Shown in pieces: positions 1 to 11,215 of a DNA stretch of 64,000 nucleotides. Position 1 is the stretch's first letter. Every line of letters starts with the position of its first letter. The stretch lies in contig OZ005704.1 of NCBI GenBank assembly GCA_963930775.1, positions 7,502,001-7,566,000 of the forward strand, in the 5' to 3' direction. The notes beneath the pieces are model-generated. The model was given only the letters and a program-made list of their open reading frames with translations, had not been told where the DNA came from and made no database searches. The position numbers were made by a program, and so were the translations under genes. This DNA is from Cliona cf. orientalis. Taxonomy: Eukaryota; Porifera; Demospongiae; Clionaida; Clionaidae.

Positions 1-6
1 CTCTAG

Positions 7-943
7 CTCTGTGCTAGAGTTGAGCATATTCACAAAGGTCATGAGGTCAGGCTTGACCATCAAGAGTCAGCAGAGGGGTGAGCCTGATCTGACACAGGAA
101 CAAAAGCTTGAAACACTCCGATCTCTCTTGCATGAAAAACCAGGTGCCTTCTTGATGAGATTTGGGAAGGTTCTGGACGATAAAGACTTGACATGGTTTG
201 ATAACTTTTCATCTGGCACAGCGGATTTCGAGGTCGATTTCAGAGTGAAAGAGCTGCGCAAGAGTCTTGCGATGAGCTCAAAATCTCGTGAAAATGTGGT
301 CAAGAATCGTCGATTTGAATACCTTAAAGAACTCATGGATAGCAGCAGCTATTTTTCTGAAGAAGAAATGCGCAACAGAAACCCTCTTCTCTACGAACAC
401 TACATCGGTCAGTACCTCAGCGAAGAGGAGAGACAACTTCTGGACAACAATATCACATCAGATATGACACTCTCTGGAATGATCCTGAAGAAAATGGAAC
501 TAGACAGAAGGTCTGAGTTACTCTCACGACAGCAGGAGGTGGAAGCTGGTCAAATAGTCGAGAGTGATAGCTCAGACTCGAGTGAGAGTGAAGACAATGA
601 AGATGAGAGAGAGATGGAAGAGAATCTTGGAATGAAATTGAGCGCAGATCCAATTGCAGCTTGTAGAGAAAAGGAAATGTTAAAGGAAGAATTTCTCAAA
701 GCAATGCAGCTGAGGTTTTTGAATGGGGAAGAGAGAGACTTTGATTACTCAAAAGTTGATTCGAATGAGAAATATGACTCCATTGATGCAAGACAACGAG
801 ATGAAGAGGATGATTATTTTGATACAGAGGAGCCTTCTCAGTGTGAGGAGTCTCATTCCAATGATGGAATGGAAATGGAAGTAGAGAGCACTGGAATGGA
901 CTCAGAACCTGATGACTACATGACTTATGAACCACCCAGCTGA
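7..943 (+). CDS. CCDC97: CCDC97 homolog, 3' part
   Basis: The open frame enters from the left edge; a splice acceptor (CTCTAG) at 1-6 suggests this is the last coding exon, so the N-terminus lies outside. It runs to a TGA stop at 941-943. The protein carries the CCDC97 family signature: a GEPDLT block near its start, a LLYEHYIGQYL block around residue 130, acidic serine stretches near residue 190, and the family-typical RFLNGEERDFDYSKVD followed by DEEDDYFDTEEP. CCDC97 proteins are nuclear and have been linked to the SF3b part of the spliceosome; the role here is inferred from the family. No odd stops or frameshifts are seen. Confidence 0.85.
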
Positions 944-1369
944 TATTAAAATTTAATTATTATGCTTTGACAGGTGTATTTTTATTCATGCCCTAATGCA
1001 TAGTGTTGTTTCTACCAGCAGGCTGCATTACTGTCACCTTGCTGAGCTCAATAGTCAACTATAGGTGGCAGCGTAGTCCACCATTGTCCATAGCAAGCCA
1101 TCCATCTTGCTAGCATGCAATGATGGCCCTCTTTTTGATATATAGTAGATATCCACCATGATATTGTTGTGGAAGCTTTTCAGCTAAAAGTTTGCTAATG
1201 GAAATGGCATAGAAAAACCTGCTGTTAAAATGATTGATGCACGCAGTGTACAGTAAGTGAATGAATAGAACACATCAATTGCATGTCTATCATCAATTGG
1301 AAATCCGATCCATTAATGGCAAAATGAACACAAAAGTATAATACTGCAGTTATACAAGAATTTTTAACT
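944..1369. other. Intergenic, convergent 3' ends
   Basis: This gap lies between the CCDC97 stop and the stop of the minus-strand PTR-like gene. I see no coding exon or RNA gene in it, only AT-rich sequence expected to hold both 3' UTRs and poly(A) signals. Confidence 0.6.
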
Positions 1370-3563
1370 TCATATGTGGTTTACAACACAAGAGGTGAAG
1401 TATTCCTCAATCAAAGTCACCTCATTGAACACGTCATCTCTCTTTCTCCTTTTGTACTTCCATGCAACCACCCAGTAAAATGCCAGGCCAAGTACAGACG
1501 CTCCAATGGCCACCAGAAAGAACCAAAACGCACATGTCTGACCTGTCTTTCCAAGAAATGGATAGCTGTAGACGCCCTCGGAGGAGAAGGTGAACTGTAG
1601 GAGGGAGGAGGCAAGAGAGAAGAGACCTTGGACAGAGTAGAACACACCAATGAGTAGTCCACGCATGTTGTATGGGCTCTGGGCACATATGAACTCAAAA
1701 CCTGCAATAATAGTACACGTGTTCATGAGGTGTTGTAGTCACAGATTATTATACATTAGATTGCACACACAATTTTTTATGTGCCCCCAGTACTGTACTA
1801 GCTATACAACAATCACATACTGGGAATGAAAATGAATATCTCAGCAACTGTCACAATGAGTAAGGATGGGAGGAGCCAGTAAATGTTGACAGCGAGTTGT
1901 ACCGGTGGCCTCTGGTCTTCGCTGAACATACACGCTGCATCTCCTCCACCACTCATGACACCCTTGTCGTACGATCCCATGACCTCGATGAGAAATAGAA
2001 TAAACATACTCATCACGGCTAGCGCAGCTCCAAAGCCAAGTCTCTTCAAGATGCTGGGATTGACGGTGGTGTACCTCAGAAATGGTACAAGGATGAGATC
2101 TAAAAGTGGTATGAGTGTCAGGAGCAGCGCAGCACTTATGCTGTCAGAGAGAGCTATGTTGACGTGGCACACTGCAGTTCCAATGTTGAGCTGAGCCAGA
2201 GAGCCAGACATGTGATGGGACATTACTTCAATTGCTCCAAATACCTGAAAAAAAAAAGAAATCACTAGCTATACATAGCCTGAGCCAGATCACTAATTTC
2301 ATTTGTATGGGCCAAATTTAGGGGGGGGGGGATAATTTTATAAAGACTTACTGTATTGTACGAGAAAAGTGGGAATCCAATGCTGAAGAGAACCAGTAGC
2401 ACACGAAAGAACGTCCTAACATCCTCCACCTGCTCTGTATCAAACTCTCCTCCATATCTCTTCTTTATGCTGTCCATACGACTGAAATTACACATGTCGA
2501 CTTCATGTCTCACTGTGCTTGGCACTAGTAAAGTGTCTGGCTTTTTCAACTTGGCCGCTCGCCTGAGAACCGACACAATCTGCTTGAGTGGATTATTTTT
2601 TCTACAGGATGGCTCAATCGTAAGCCATTCCTTCAACAGAGCATCGAGAATAATAGCCAGTGAGATACATACTAAGCCTATCCCAGCCTGTACTAGAATG
2701 CTCAACTCAATCTTGTCCTTGCAGAAGTTTGGAACGTGGAAAATGGCTATTCCGATGTTTAGAGTCCAGTACCACCAACTGAAGAAGGAGCTGAAGTGAA
2801 GATGCGAGGCGCCCTGCAGCTGGTCCAGGCCAAAAGGTATGATATTGGGCACGAAGAAAACATAGGCGATGCTAAGCAGGAGAAAAGTTAGCGGTAAAGT
2901 GATGTATCTATTAGCTAAACCGACGTGATTGTTATAATTGTCCAGGGAGAAAGCCACACTGAGAATGGCGAACCCAAACCATGCCATCCAGAGACTGAAT
3001 CGTATCACACTGTGCCTCCTGACGTAAGTGTCTGCTATGTGTCCAGCTATAGGAAACAGTATCGAAGTTACTCCATGAAGAATGATGATTCTTGGTAGGA
3101 TGATTTCTGTTCCGAGTATGATCTTCAGTATTTCTGATGTGACTCCATAGATTGCTGCTGAGAAGAGGGCGTTTATCAGAAGCACCACAATTACACTCTT
3201 GCGACTGATGAAGCGTTCACGATACAGTACCGTGTCGCAGCGAAGCCCGCGGCCCACGCTGTAGCGACACAGCATCTGTCGGAGCAGCAATCTTTCGCGC
3301 CATAGATCACAGCACTCGTGTACCTTGGCCTTCAGTAAGCTGCCGGTCCCGTCGCTCGACAAGCGTAGAGTGGGTGGCGAGCGTGGACGTGGAACGTGTT
3401 TGTTCGTCACGGCGTCTCGTAAGACCTCCCAGCTCTCCAATTGGCATATCTGAGACTCCACCGTGGTAGCTGCTGATCCATAGGAACCCTGCATCGTGTC
3501 GATTGTCTCGATCCCAGATCTGCCGGCGCGGTTAGATCTACCGCGCATGCGTACTAGATCCAT
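1370..3563 (-). CDS. SLC15/PTR-like transporter (PTR1)
   Basis: Three exons: 3563-2352, 2244-1821 and 1701-1370, together 656 codons including stop, with phases that close. The first 110 or so residues are hydrophilic and Arg/Ser-rich; then come about 12 hydrophobic segments. The GHIADTYVRRHSVIRF stretch matches the PTR2 loop motif (G-x-x-x-D-x-x-x-G-R-x-x-x-I) but has Arg where Gly is usual. The C-terminal FEFICAQSPYNMRG block matches the EF-x-Y-x-Q-AP-x-x-MR region of the family. Family members are proton-coupled oligopeptide or histidine carriers of plasma or lysosomal membranes. The ExxER proton motif of helix 1 is not visible, so the substrate and coupling are uncertain. It is a paralog of the gene at 14187-16236 and starts 82 bp from ligand gene A on the other strand. 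Confidence 0.75.
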
Positions 3564-3645
3564 ATAGCGCGTATACCCTGCGCGTGATTTCAGAACACCA
3601 GAATCGGGGAAGCTAAGCTGTGCTACTTAGCTATAATATACAAAG
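3564..3645. promoter_or_regulatory. Divergent promoter PTR1 / ligand gene A
   Basis: Only 82 bp separate the PTR1 ATG from the ATG of ligand gene A, so both promoters and 5' leaders must share this stretch. A CGCGCATGCG palindrome lies just inside the PTR1 coding start near 3541-3550. No TATA box is obvious. Confidence 0.45.
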
Positions 3646-6582
3646 ATGTACTTTAGCTACCGAATGCTGCTCGTACTATTTCTAGCTGTAAGTTCCCTAT
3701 AAAATAGCTATACTATAGCTAGCTACTTTTCATTATCAGACTCATAAAAAATAATAATATAATAATTATTATTATTAGTCTATGTCTTTCACTCATAGAG
3801 GTTGATGGTGAGTGGGAGGTACTCTGTTTCCATCACTCTGCACTCTTACAGCAACCTGCAGCATACATGTGTAAGGTGTAATACCTATTGCTGCGACGAG
3901 CGTAGAACTGGAGAGTGCACAGGAAGTTCCAGGTGTGATACATTGTTCAGCTTCTGTCTGGTACGAGAAGGGAGCTTTTCTTCCAACCCTCCCATCCGCT
4001 GTAATGGTCCCAGCACTAACACAGATACCCAGTCTAATAGTGATGGAACTATCAATTTCGCTCTTGGTGCAGTGCTTGGGATCACCAATCCCTTTGTACT
4101 AGATGGGATTTCAAATTTGTGGACGGTGAGTTAACGAAATCCAATTAAAATTAATGTCTATATTGATAGTGTTTCAGTTTGCACATGAATTGATATTAAT
4201 TTTTCACAGCTAAAGTGGTAATTGTAGCATATTTTCAGAATGCAGCTGAGAGGGAATTCATGAATATTATTTACTCCTTTCATGTCTAGGGCGTCCAATT
4301 TCAAGCCACCATCTGGGATATAGATACCACCACTTCAGATGATGGCATTGACGTCATCCAACTTGATATAAACGATTCCCCTGGAATTCCACCCGAGACA
4401 GTGATCAGAACTGGATTCTATAACATTGCCACGTTGAATTTCAGCTACCAAGTGAGATGTGACCCAAGATTCTATGGAGACTCCTGCCAGCACTTCAACG
4501 ATTGCCCAAGCGGAGATGTGTGCGGATTGAATGGTACTTGCATTGATGGACAAGACTCCTGTTCCTGTCATTGCGATCCCGGATTTACAGGAGAAAATTG
4601 TGAGATTGAAATTCCAACAGAAACAGAAATTCAATTTCGTGTAGTAACTACGGATAGCCCATGTGATCCGGGCTACACTGGAGCTCAGTGTACAGTCAAC
4701 ATTGATGATTGTGTTGAAGTAAACTGCAGCGGTCGAGGGCAGTGCATGGACGAAGTGAATACCTTCACTTGCTCCTGTGAACTGGGCTTCACTGGTGCAA
4801 ACTGTCAAATAAATATTAACAACTGTCTTGAAGCAAATAACTGTAGTGAGCACGGCCAGTGTGTCGATGGAGTGGATTCTTTTACCTGTGAGTGTGATTC
4901 TGGCTACACCGGAGAGCTCTGTGACTCACTAGTAGCACCAGACTGCTCAAGCATGCAGTGCGTCAATGGATCTTGCAGTCTTAATGAAAGCAGTGAATCA
5001 ATATGCAGCTGTGATCCAGGTTACACTGGAGAAAAATGTCATATTGACATTGACGATTGTTCTGGAATAGATTGTGGTGATAATTATCGCTGTGTGGACG
5101 GGGTAAATTCATACGACTGTGTCTGTGACTTTGGATATGCTGGAAATTCTTGTGAATTATCTAATGAAGGTTGGTCTGGCTAGCTATTAATTGCGTGGGC
5201 GTGAGCGTCAGGAATGGCTAATTCAATTAGCGAATCGTGAAGGGGCGTGGCCGAAGAGGCCATACGAGTGCTTTTGGTCGAAGGTGGGCGTGTCCAGAAT
5301 CGGCCAGGGATGATTATGCGCGTGTAATTAGCGACCGGAAGTGGCCCCTGAAGAAAAGGCCGGTAATTGCCCACATCAAAGCAAGATCAAAGCATTCTTT
5401 CTTAACTATTAACCGCAACGACTTAAAAAAAAAAAAAAAAAAAGCTTATTAGGCCTAATTAAGCATGTGGGCGTGTTCCTGGCACTGTGTGGAGTGTGTG
5501 CGTGTGCGTTAATGCAGGTTTTATTGCTTCCGATTGGGCGTGGCTTCACGGGCCAGTGCTTGGACGTACATCGGCGCCTGGGACTTGGCCTCGGCGATAG
5601 GTGGGCGTGTCCCGGCTGCGGTGGTGACCTTTGAACCCCGCGAGGAGGCTTTGGGGGCGTGGGTCAAAGGTGAGGCCATGTCTGTTAATGAGGCACTGTG
5701 GATCGAGGGGCCTGTACGGCTGGACGGAAGCTGACGATGGTTTGAAGCGGATGTGGTTGCGATGACGTGTTGTTACTCCGCCCACACAGGAAATGAGGTG
5801 AGCTCTTGCGTGGGCGGTGTGGCAGAACGGCCTCCAAGTGTTTGTGTGTGTTTTGGCCTTGAGGAAGCTGTGTGTTTTAATTGCGATTGATTGTGGGCTT
5901 CCGGTGGACATCCGGTGGTTAGTAGGCACTTGATTGAGAATGGTGGTCCTTGGGGAACAGGGTGGGGCTGTTTTGGGCGTGGCCTGACCCCTCCCTTCCG
6001 GCTCGGCTTCCGGTCCATGGAGGATATTAAATGAACACTTCCGGCTCTAGCAGCCACACCCCTGAGACCTGTGCAATTAAAAGGGCGTGGTTACACAACA
6101 TGCACCTCACTAATGACTTTGATGTGGTTTAGGTGTCATATCCCCCACCTCACGCCCACGCAATTTAATGGTACCTTAAAAGAGAGGGGAAGGGTTTATA
6201 GCGATTGCTGGCCAGACTAAGATCTGATTCTACACTAATGTAATGTGGTTAAATTTTTATTCATAGGTTCTGATACTAGTCGCCTGCTGGGCAGCTAACA
6301 AAACAGCCAAAGACAGGACAAGTGATTCAAGGAGCACTTCAAATTATTTTGTCAGCTTTAACGGTTAGTTTACAATAGAGACGTCTCAGTGGTTTAATAT
6401 CATTATACTCTATTTAATATTCAGCCAAGGCACAATCAGTTGAGTCCTCCGAAGCCTTTGACTTGTCAGTCAATGTTGGATATGGAGTATTGGGTACTCA
6501 CTGTAGCCACAAGGATCACCCAGAAGGATGCAGCCTTGAGGAAGGATATGAGAACGATAATCTCACACACCATAAGTTTTAA
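3646..6582 (+). CDS. Notch-ligand-like EGF protein A
   Basis: Exons: 3646-3687 (signal peptide MYFSYRMLLVLFLA), 3799-4125 (Cys-rich MNNL-like domain starting VSGRYSVSITL), 4290-5169 (rest of the N-terminal domain, a half DSL motif with VRC and FYGDSC, then five EGF repeats plus one incomplete EGF), 5453-5517 (tentative), 6267-6363 and 6425-6582. The last two give the end of a membrane helix and a tail containing NVGYGVLG, shared with gene B. Exon 3 ends in phase 1 but exon 6267 starts in phase 0, so an intermediate exon is needed; 5453-5517 fits both phases, is hydrophobic, and yields 522 residues overall, but its acceptor has no pyrimidine tract. The DSL motif has only its first two cysteines before an EGF takes over. 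The family signals to Notch on neighbouring cells; that role is inferred here. Confidence 0.65.
5170..6266. other. GC-rich intronic block with GGGCGTGG repeats
   Basis: This stretch lies between exons of gene A and is much richer in G+C than the surrounding AT-rich introns. The octamer GGGCGTGG or its one-base variants recurs about nine times (for example near 5236, 5285, 5467, 5534, 5600, 5655, 5974 and 6083). An 18-19 base A-tract sits at about 5425-5443. Long ORFs here on both strands are Gly/Arg/Pro-rich and look like composition artefacts. The only exon candidate I could support is 5453-5517. Confidence 0.5.
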
Positions 6583-6655
6583 ATAATTTCACCACAAACA
6601 TTACTGTTGATGAACATAATTGCGATTGTTCGTTTCTTCGCGTTGTCATTGGCAT

Positions 6656-6667
6656 TGCGCATGCGCA
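6656..6667. promoter_or_regulatory. NRF1-type palindrome upstream of gene B
   Basis: A perfect TGCGCATGCGCA palindrome lies 68 bp before the gene B start codon. It matches the known NRF1 (alpha-Pal) consensus. Binding is inferred from the motif only. Confidence 0.5.
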
Positions 6668-6734
6668 ATATGATCGCATTTGCAGCAGCGTTATAATTAT
6701 AGCGATCAGTGCGTGATAAAAGCTTGCCCACAAG

Positions 6735-8616
6735 ATGACCAATTTCCAACTACTCCTCACGACGTTCTTGCATTTGAACTCTCTCGTAAGTTTTCACGAG
6801 ATTTTGTATGCTCATGCAATCTTTGGCTATTAATTAAACAGTGTCTCAGTAAATAAGATTAATTTTAATGTGTGATAACTACTATCAACAGGCTATGAAA
6901 ACCTAAATTTAATGATTTCTCCTACTAATAACTATTCAACAGATCTTGGTGAGTGGCAATTACACTCTAAACATCACACTGGTCTCCTACCTCAACTACA
7001 ACAACTGGTGCTCAGAGTGTTCCGATGACGAGCTTGGTTGCTGTGACAACTACGACAGTACAGAGTGCACCAGGTCATTCCGATGTGATACATATTTTGA
7101 GTACTGCCTGCTGCCGGTGGAAACAGTCATCACTAGAGACCGTCTCCAGTGCAATCCAGTTGCCACTAGCACTGTGTTAACGGACGACGGGCCTATTGAT
7201 TTTACTCAGAGTGTTGTGCTCGGACTGAGCAATCCTCTACAGTTGAGTGGCACCTCTAACACTTGGACAGTAAGCAAGTAGCTAACAGTGTCAGAATAGA
7301 CCATTTTAAATAAAATTAATAGTTAGTATGGGCCATTTTTAATTATGTATAAATGGCCCTTGCAAGTTCCTTATGAAGTTGTTTTTGGAATGTTAATAAC
7401 GTTGCTTGGCAAATTTTGCACCGTTTGCAAATTTATCCACCTAGTGTTTATTAATTATTTCTTATCAAAGGGAACCCTGCTTCAAGTCTCCACCTTAGAC
7501 TGGGACGGTTCCAGCTCCTATGACCTCATTGATGTGTTTCACCTAAGAATCGACAACGAGGTTGGATCAGTCGTAATTGCCGGGTACCACAACCTTACTC
7601 AAATGGACCTTGCTTATCAGATCGTGTGCAACGATGGTTTCTATGGCGATGCCTGTCAGTTCATCAACGATTGTCCAAGCTTAGATGCGTGTGGTGAAAA
7701 TGGTGCATGCATTGATGGAAACAATTCGTACTCCTGTCGGTGTGATGATGGCTATAAAGGTGACCACTGTGAGTTTATCAATCACTGTCTTGGAGTAAAT
7801 TGCAGTGGTCAAGGCCAGTGTACAGGTGACGAGAATTCATACACTTGTCTCTGCTATGCCGGCTCTACTGGTATGAATTGTGAGATTAGCTTTGATGATT
7901 GTGCTTCTGTGAATTGCAGTGGACAAGGAGAGTGTATGGATGGAAACAGTTCCTATGCTTGTGCCTGCAATCCGGGCTTCACTGGTGATGATTGCGCTAT
8001 CAATATTGATGACTGTGTGAACAATAGCTGCAGTGGAAAAGGAGACTGTATTGAAGAAACAAACTCTTTCAGATGTGAGTGTGATCTCAGCTACACTGGA
8101 GAGCTATAATAATAATTATAATATTATCGAAAAATATCAGGGAGCCTGAAAAATGCTCTAATATTATTATTATCTCTACAGTTTAATTTGATATGCATCT
8201 TTCCCTATTCTTAGGTAATGGAGAAGCTGGCATAGTGCAAAGCAGACTTGTATTAATTATCGGGGTTACGCTTGGTGGCTTCAGCTTCCTCTTGTTTTTG
8301 TTGATTATGTTTCTCACTATTGTGATAACTTTGTGCAGAACAGCTCATTGGACATCAAATAAAAGCCAAGGTACTAATTTATAAGAATACCGCCATTAGC
8401 ACTCAAATTATGTGAATATCTGGTAAATTTTTCCCAGTAACTGAATCAGCACTCAAAAGACATGAGAATTTTAATCTGACCGGCAACATTGGATATGGTG
8501 TGGTTGCAGAACAAGCTAATGAAGGACATTGCTATGATGAGATTGGTCCCAGACAACCAGCTGCAGTCTGCAGAGGTGATATGGAGTCTCATTCAATGAA
8601 TGACTATGTACTTTAG
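6735..8616 (+). CDS. Notch-ligand-like EGF protein B
   Basis: Five exons: 6735-6785 (signal peptide MTNFQLLLTTFLHLNSL), 6943-7269 (MNNL-like, same 327 nt as in gene A), 7471-8074 (end of the N-terminal domain, half DSL motif with FYGDAC, three full EGFs and the start of a fourth), 8215-8370 (membrane helix LVLIIGVTLGGF and onward) and 8438-8616 (tail), giving 438 residues. The donor at 8075 (GTGAGT) cuts the fourth EGF after four cysteines; the intron still begins with readable EGF sequence (ECDLSYTGEL then a stop). The tail has NIGYGVV, CYDEIG and ends NDYVL. Signal peptide, ectodomain, single helix and short tail fit a Delta-like ligand. Reading through the donor would give a secreted form ending at 8109. 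Confidence 0.75.
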
Positions 8617-8710
8617 CTAAAGTCCCAAAAACTGAACTGAATATTAATTTTAGATCTGCATTTATGGCACTAATAATATTATTTTTGCCCGGTTTGGCCA
8701 AATCACATAC

Positions 8711-8747
8711 TGCGCATGCGCATACGGGACATATTAGCGCATGCGCA
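8711..8747. promoter_or_regulatory. Two NRF1-type palindromes upstream of gene C
   Basis: TGCGCATGCGCA at 8711-8722 and GCGCATGCGC at 8737-8746 lie 70-107 bp before the gene C start codon. The layout resembles the promoter of gene B and, in decayed form, gene D (TGCGCATGTGCA at 11528-11539), so the promoter seems to have been duplicated with the gene. Confidence 0.5.
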
Positions 8748-8817
8748 ATAGCAATTGGCCCAGTACTCAAAATCTGGGCAATAGCTACTCACGTTCAGAT
8801 CTACGTTATCACGCACA

Positions 8818-11215
8818 ATGAAAATCCTTCTACTGCTCCTTGCGACACTGTCAAATTTGGTAAATTTCTATCTATCATGATATTTATAGCTACTAATAAT
8901 TACTATTCTTACGATAAATTGCCAGGTGTTGGTGAGAGCAAACTACAACCTTAGCATCACATTGAACTCGTACACAAATGTCAACAACCTCTGCATAGAT
9001 TGCGTAGATCAAGGCATTGGATGCTGTGATGACTTTGCAGGAAGAAGGTGCACTACTCCTAATCGAGGATCGAGATGTGATACTTACTTCGAGTACTGTC
9101 TCCTACCACTGAACACCGTCGCTAGCAACGGACCAGTTTCGTGCATAGTTCGAGCGCGAAGTAATCCGGCAACGGACGATTCGGCCATTAATTTTGCACA
9201 GAGCACGGTGCTAGGGTTGAGTAATCCCCTTGTGCTGCGGGAACCCTCAAGCGCCTGGAACGTAAGCTACGTGTGCATAGAATCTCTCAGACTCCTGACC
9301 TTATTAAATTTTATTGTCCAAGATATCAGAAAAATTAGCAATGTGGGCTACTGCTGTAGTTTTACCCACTGGTGAGTAAGAATGAAAGTCCTGGCGTAAT
9401 ATGTCGTAATAATTTTTGGCAAAATTTAGCCTCATGCTTGTCTAGAGAATTCAGTGCCCCAGATGTACTTATACTAAGTCTTATAAAAGCCCAGAGATGC
9501 CTAATAAATAATCTTATAACAAGGCGATAATGACATTCACTAGATTTCACACTCTCTGACTGGTTATCACCTGTAGAGCTGTTGCCTTCTCCTATGTAGG
9601 GAATCCAATTGCAAATCACTGCCGTGGATGATGACTCCAGTGGTAATGATGACGTGATTAGACACAACGAGGATGAGAGAGACTCTAGATCTGCTGATGA
9701 TAATAATAATAATAACCCCAGTGGTATCAATGATCTCATTGATTTCTTCCAACTCAACATTAACTCCGGTGACATCAGTGGATCTTTGAATCTTAACGGA
9801 ATCTATAGCATTGCCCGGATTAGTCTCAGCTACCTGGTGGATCTCAATAACTGTATTGGAATAGACTGCAGTGGACGAGGCCAGTGCATAGATGGACGGA
9901 ACTCTTACACTTGCGTGTGCAACAGTGGCTTCACTGGCATGAATTGTGAAACAAACATCAATGATTGCGCTGGAGTGACATGCAGTGGAAGGGGTACATG
10001 TGTCGATGGCATAAATTCCTTTACCTGTTCATGCAACCTGGGCTTCACTGGTGCAAGCTGTGAAACAAACATCAACGACTGCGCTGGAGTGACGTGTAGC
10101 GAAAGGGGTACGTGTGTGGATGGTGTTAATTCCTTCACCTGTTCTTGTGACCTGGGCTTCACTGGTGCACAGTGTCAGACAAATATCGACGATTGTGTTG
10201 GAATAGACTGTAGCGGTAATGGTCAATGCATGGATGGCGTCAATTCATACATTTGTACGTGTGATGCTGGCTTCACTGGAGCAAATTGCGACATCACAGT
10301 AGTTAACTGCAATGGTGTAACATGTAGTGGAAATGGCCAGTGTGTGGAGAGTATGAACAGCTATACTTGCTCCTGCAACAATGGATTTACTGGTATGTTA
10401 TGTAAGACCAATAATATCTGATTCAATGACTCTATTGGTGTAGGCTATAGCGGTTGGGATCGTATGGGGACATCAATAATAATAATATTATATTATGTAC
10501 ATGTGTTTGTGATTTGGGCTATACAGGGGACAGCTGCCAATTTGAAATCCAGCAGGATGCCTGCTCAGGAATGAACTGCAGTGACCTCATTGTTAATGGT
10601 AATCGTTGATTCAGAATTAATGCATAGCATACTTTGTCTATAGAACATGCAGCCTCATCTTATGCATAGACGGTTGAAGCTAGAATTAATGCAATGTCAT
10701 ATCAATTTATGCCCATTTCCAAATTTCATTGAAATGAGCAGAATCTCTAATATCACAATAATGTATTAATTTTACTGAATTTTGTATTGCAGATGGCAGT
10801 GGATCAGGTCTGGACTCCATCTCACTGATCTTCATCATTGGAGGGACATTGGCTGGATTCATCTTGATCATTCTGATTGCTGTGATCATTGTATCCACCT
10901 TATATCATACATTAAGGACTAAGCAAGGTAACAACTACTTACACCTTAATTAATTTAGTTTGCAACATATTGTTGTTGGCAGCAACTGAGCCTGAACACC
11001 CATCCAAACGACAGCGCCTCGAGAGTATGGAGATGGCAGAGAATATTAACTATAATGGACCATCAGACTTCACAGGGGAGGAAGTGATTTATGATGAAAT
11101 TAGAACTGGAGCTGTTGGTACCCTTGGCTGTAGACGCCACGGAGTTTATGCGTTTAACAACGAAGAAATGAATGAAATGGAACCTTATAATTCTGTCTAT
11201 GACGTGGTGCTGTAG
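8818..11215 (+). CDS. Notch-ligand-like EGF protein C
   Basis: Six exons: 8818-8859 (signal peptide MKILLLLLATLSNL), 8926-9261 (MNNL-like domain, 112 codons), 9600-10392 (rest of that domain, then EGFs directly), 10527-10598, 10793-10927 (membrane helix) and 10983-11215 (tail), giving 536 residues. Unlike A and B, there is no FYG-x-x-C half-DSL motif: SYLVDLNNC leads straight into EGF 1. There are four full EGFs and a fifth built across the 10392/10527 splice. EGFs 2 and 3 contain CSGRGTC and CSERGTC, fitting the O-fucose consensus C-x4-S/T-C, and many contain the C-x-D/N-x4-F/Y-x-C-x-C hydroxylation pattern. The tail holds IYDEI and ends YDVVL, a possible class II PDZ ligand. It is a recent paralog of gene D. 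Confidence 0.75.

Noticed and set aside
5546-6057. Two minus-strand ORFs of 127 and 94 aa in the GC-rich block
   Set aside because: They are Pro/His/Arg-rich, lack conserved features and follow from the high G+C of the repeat.
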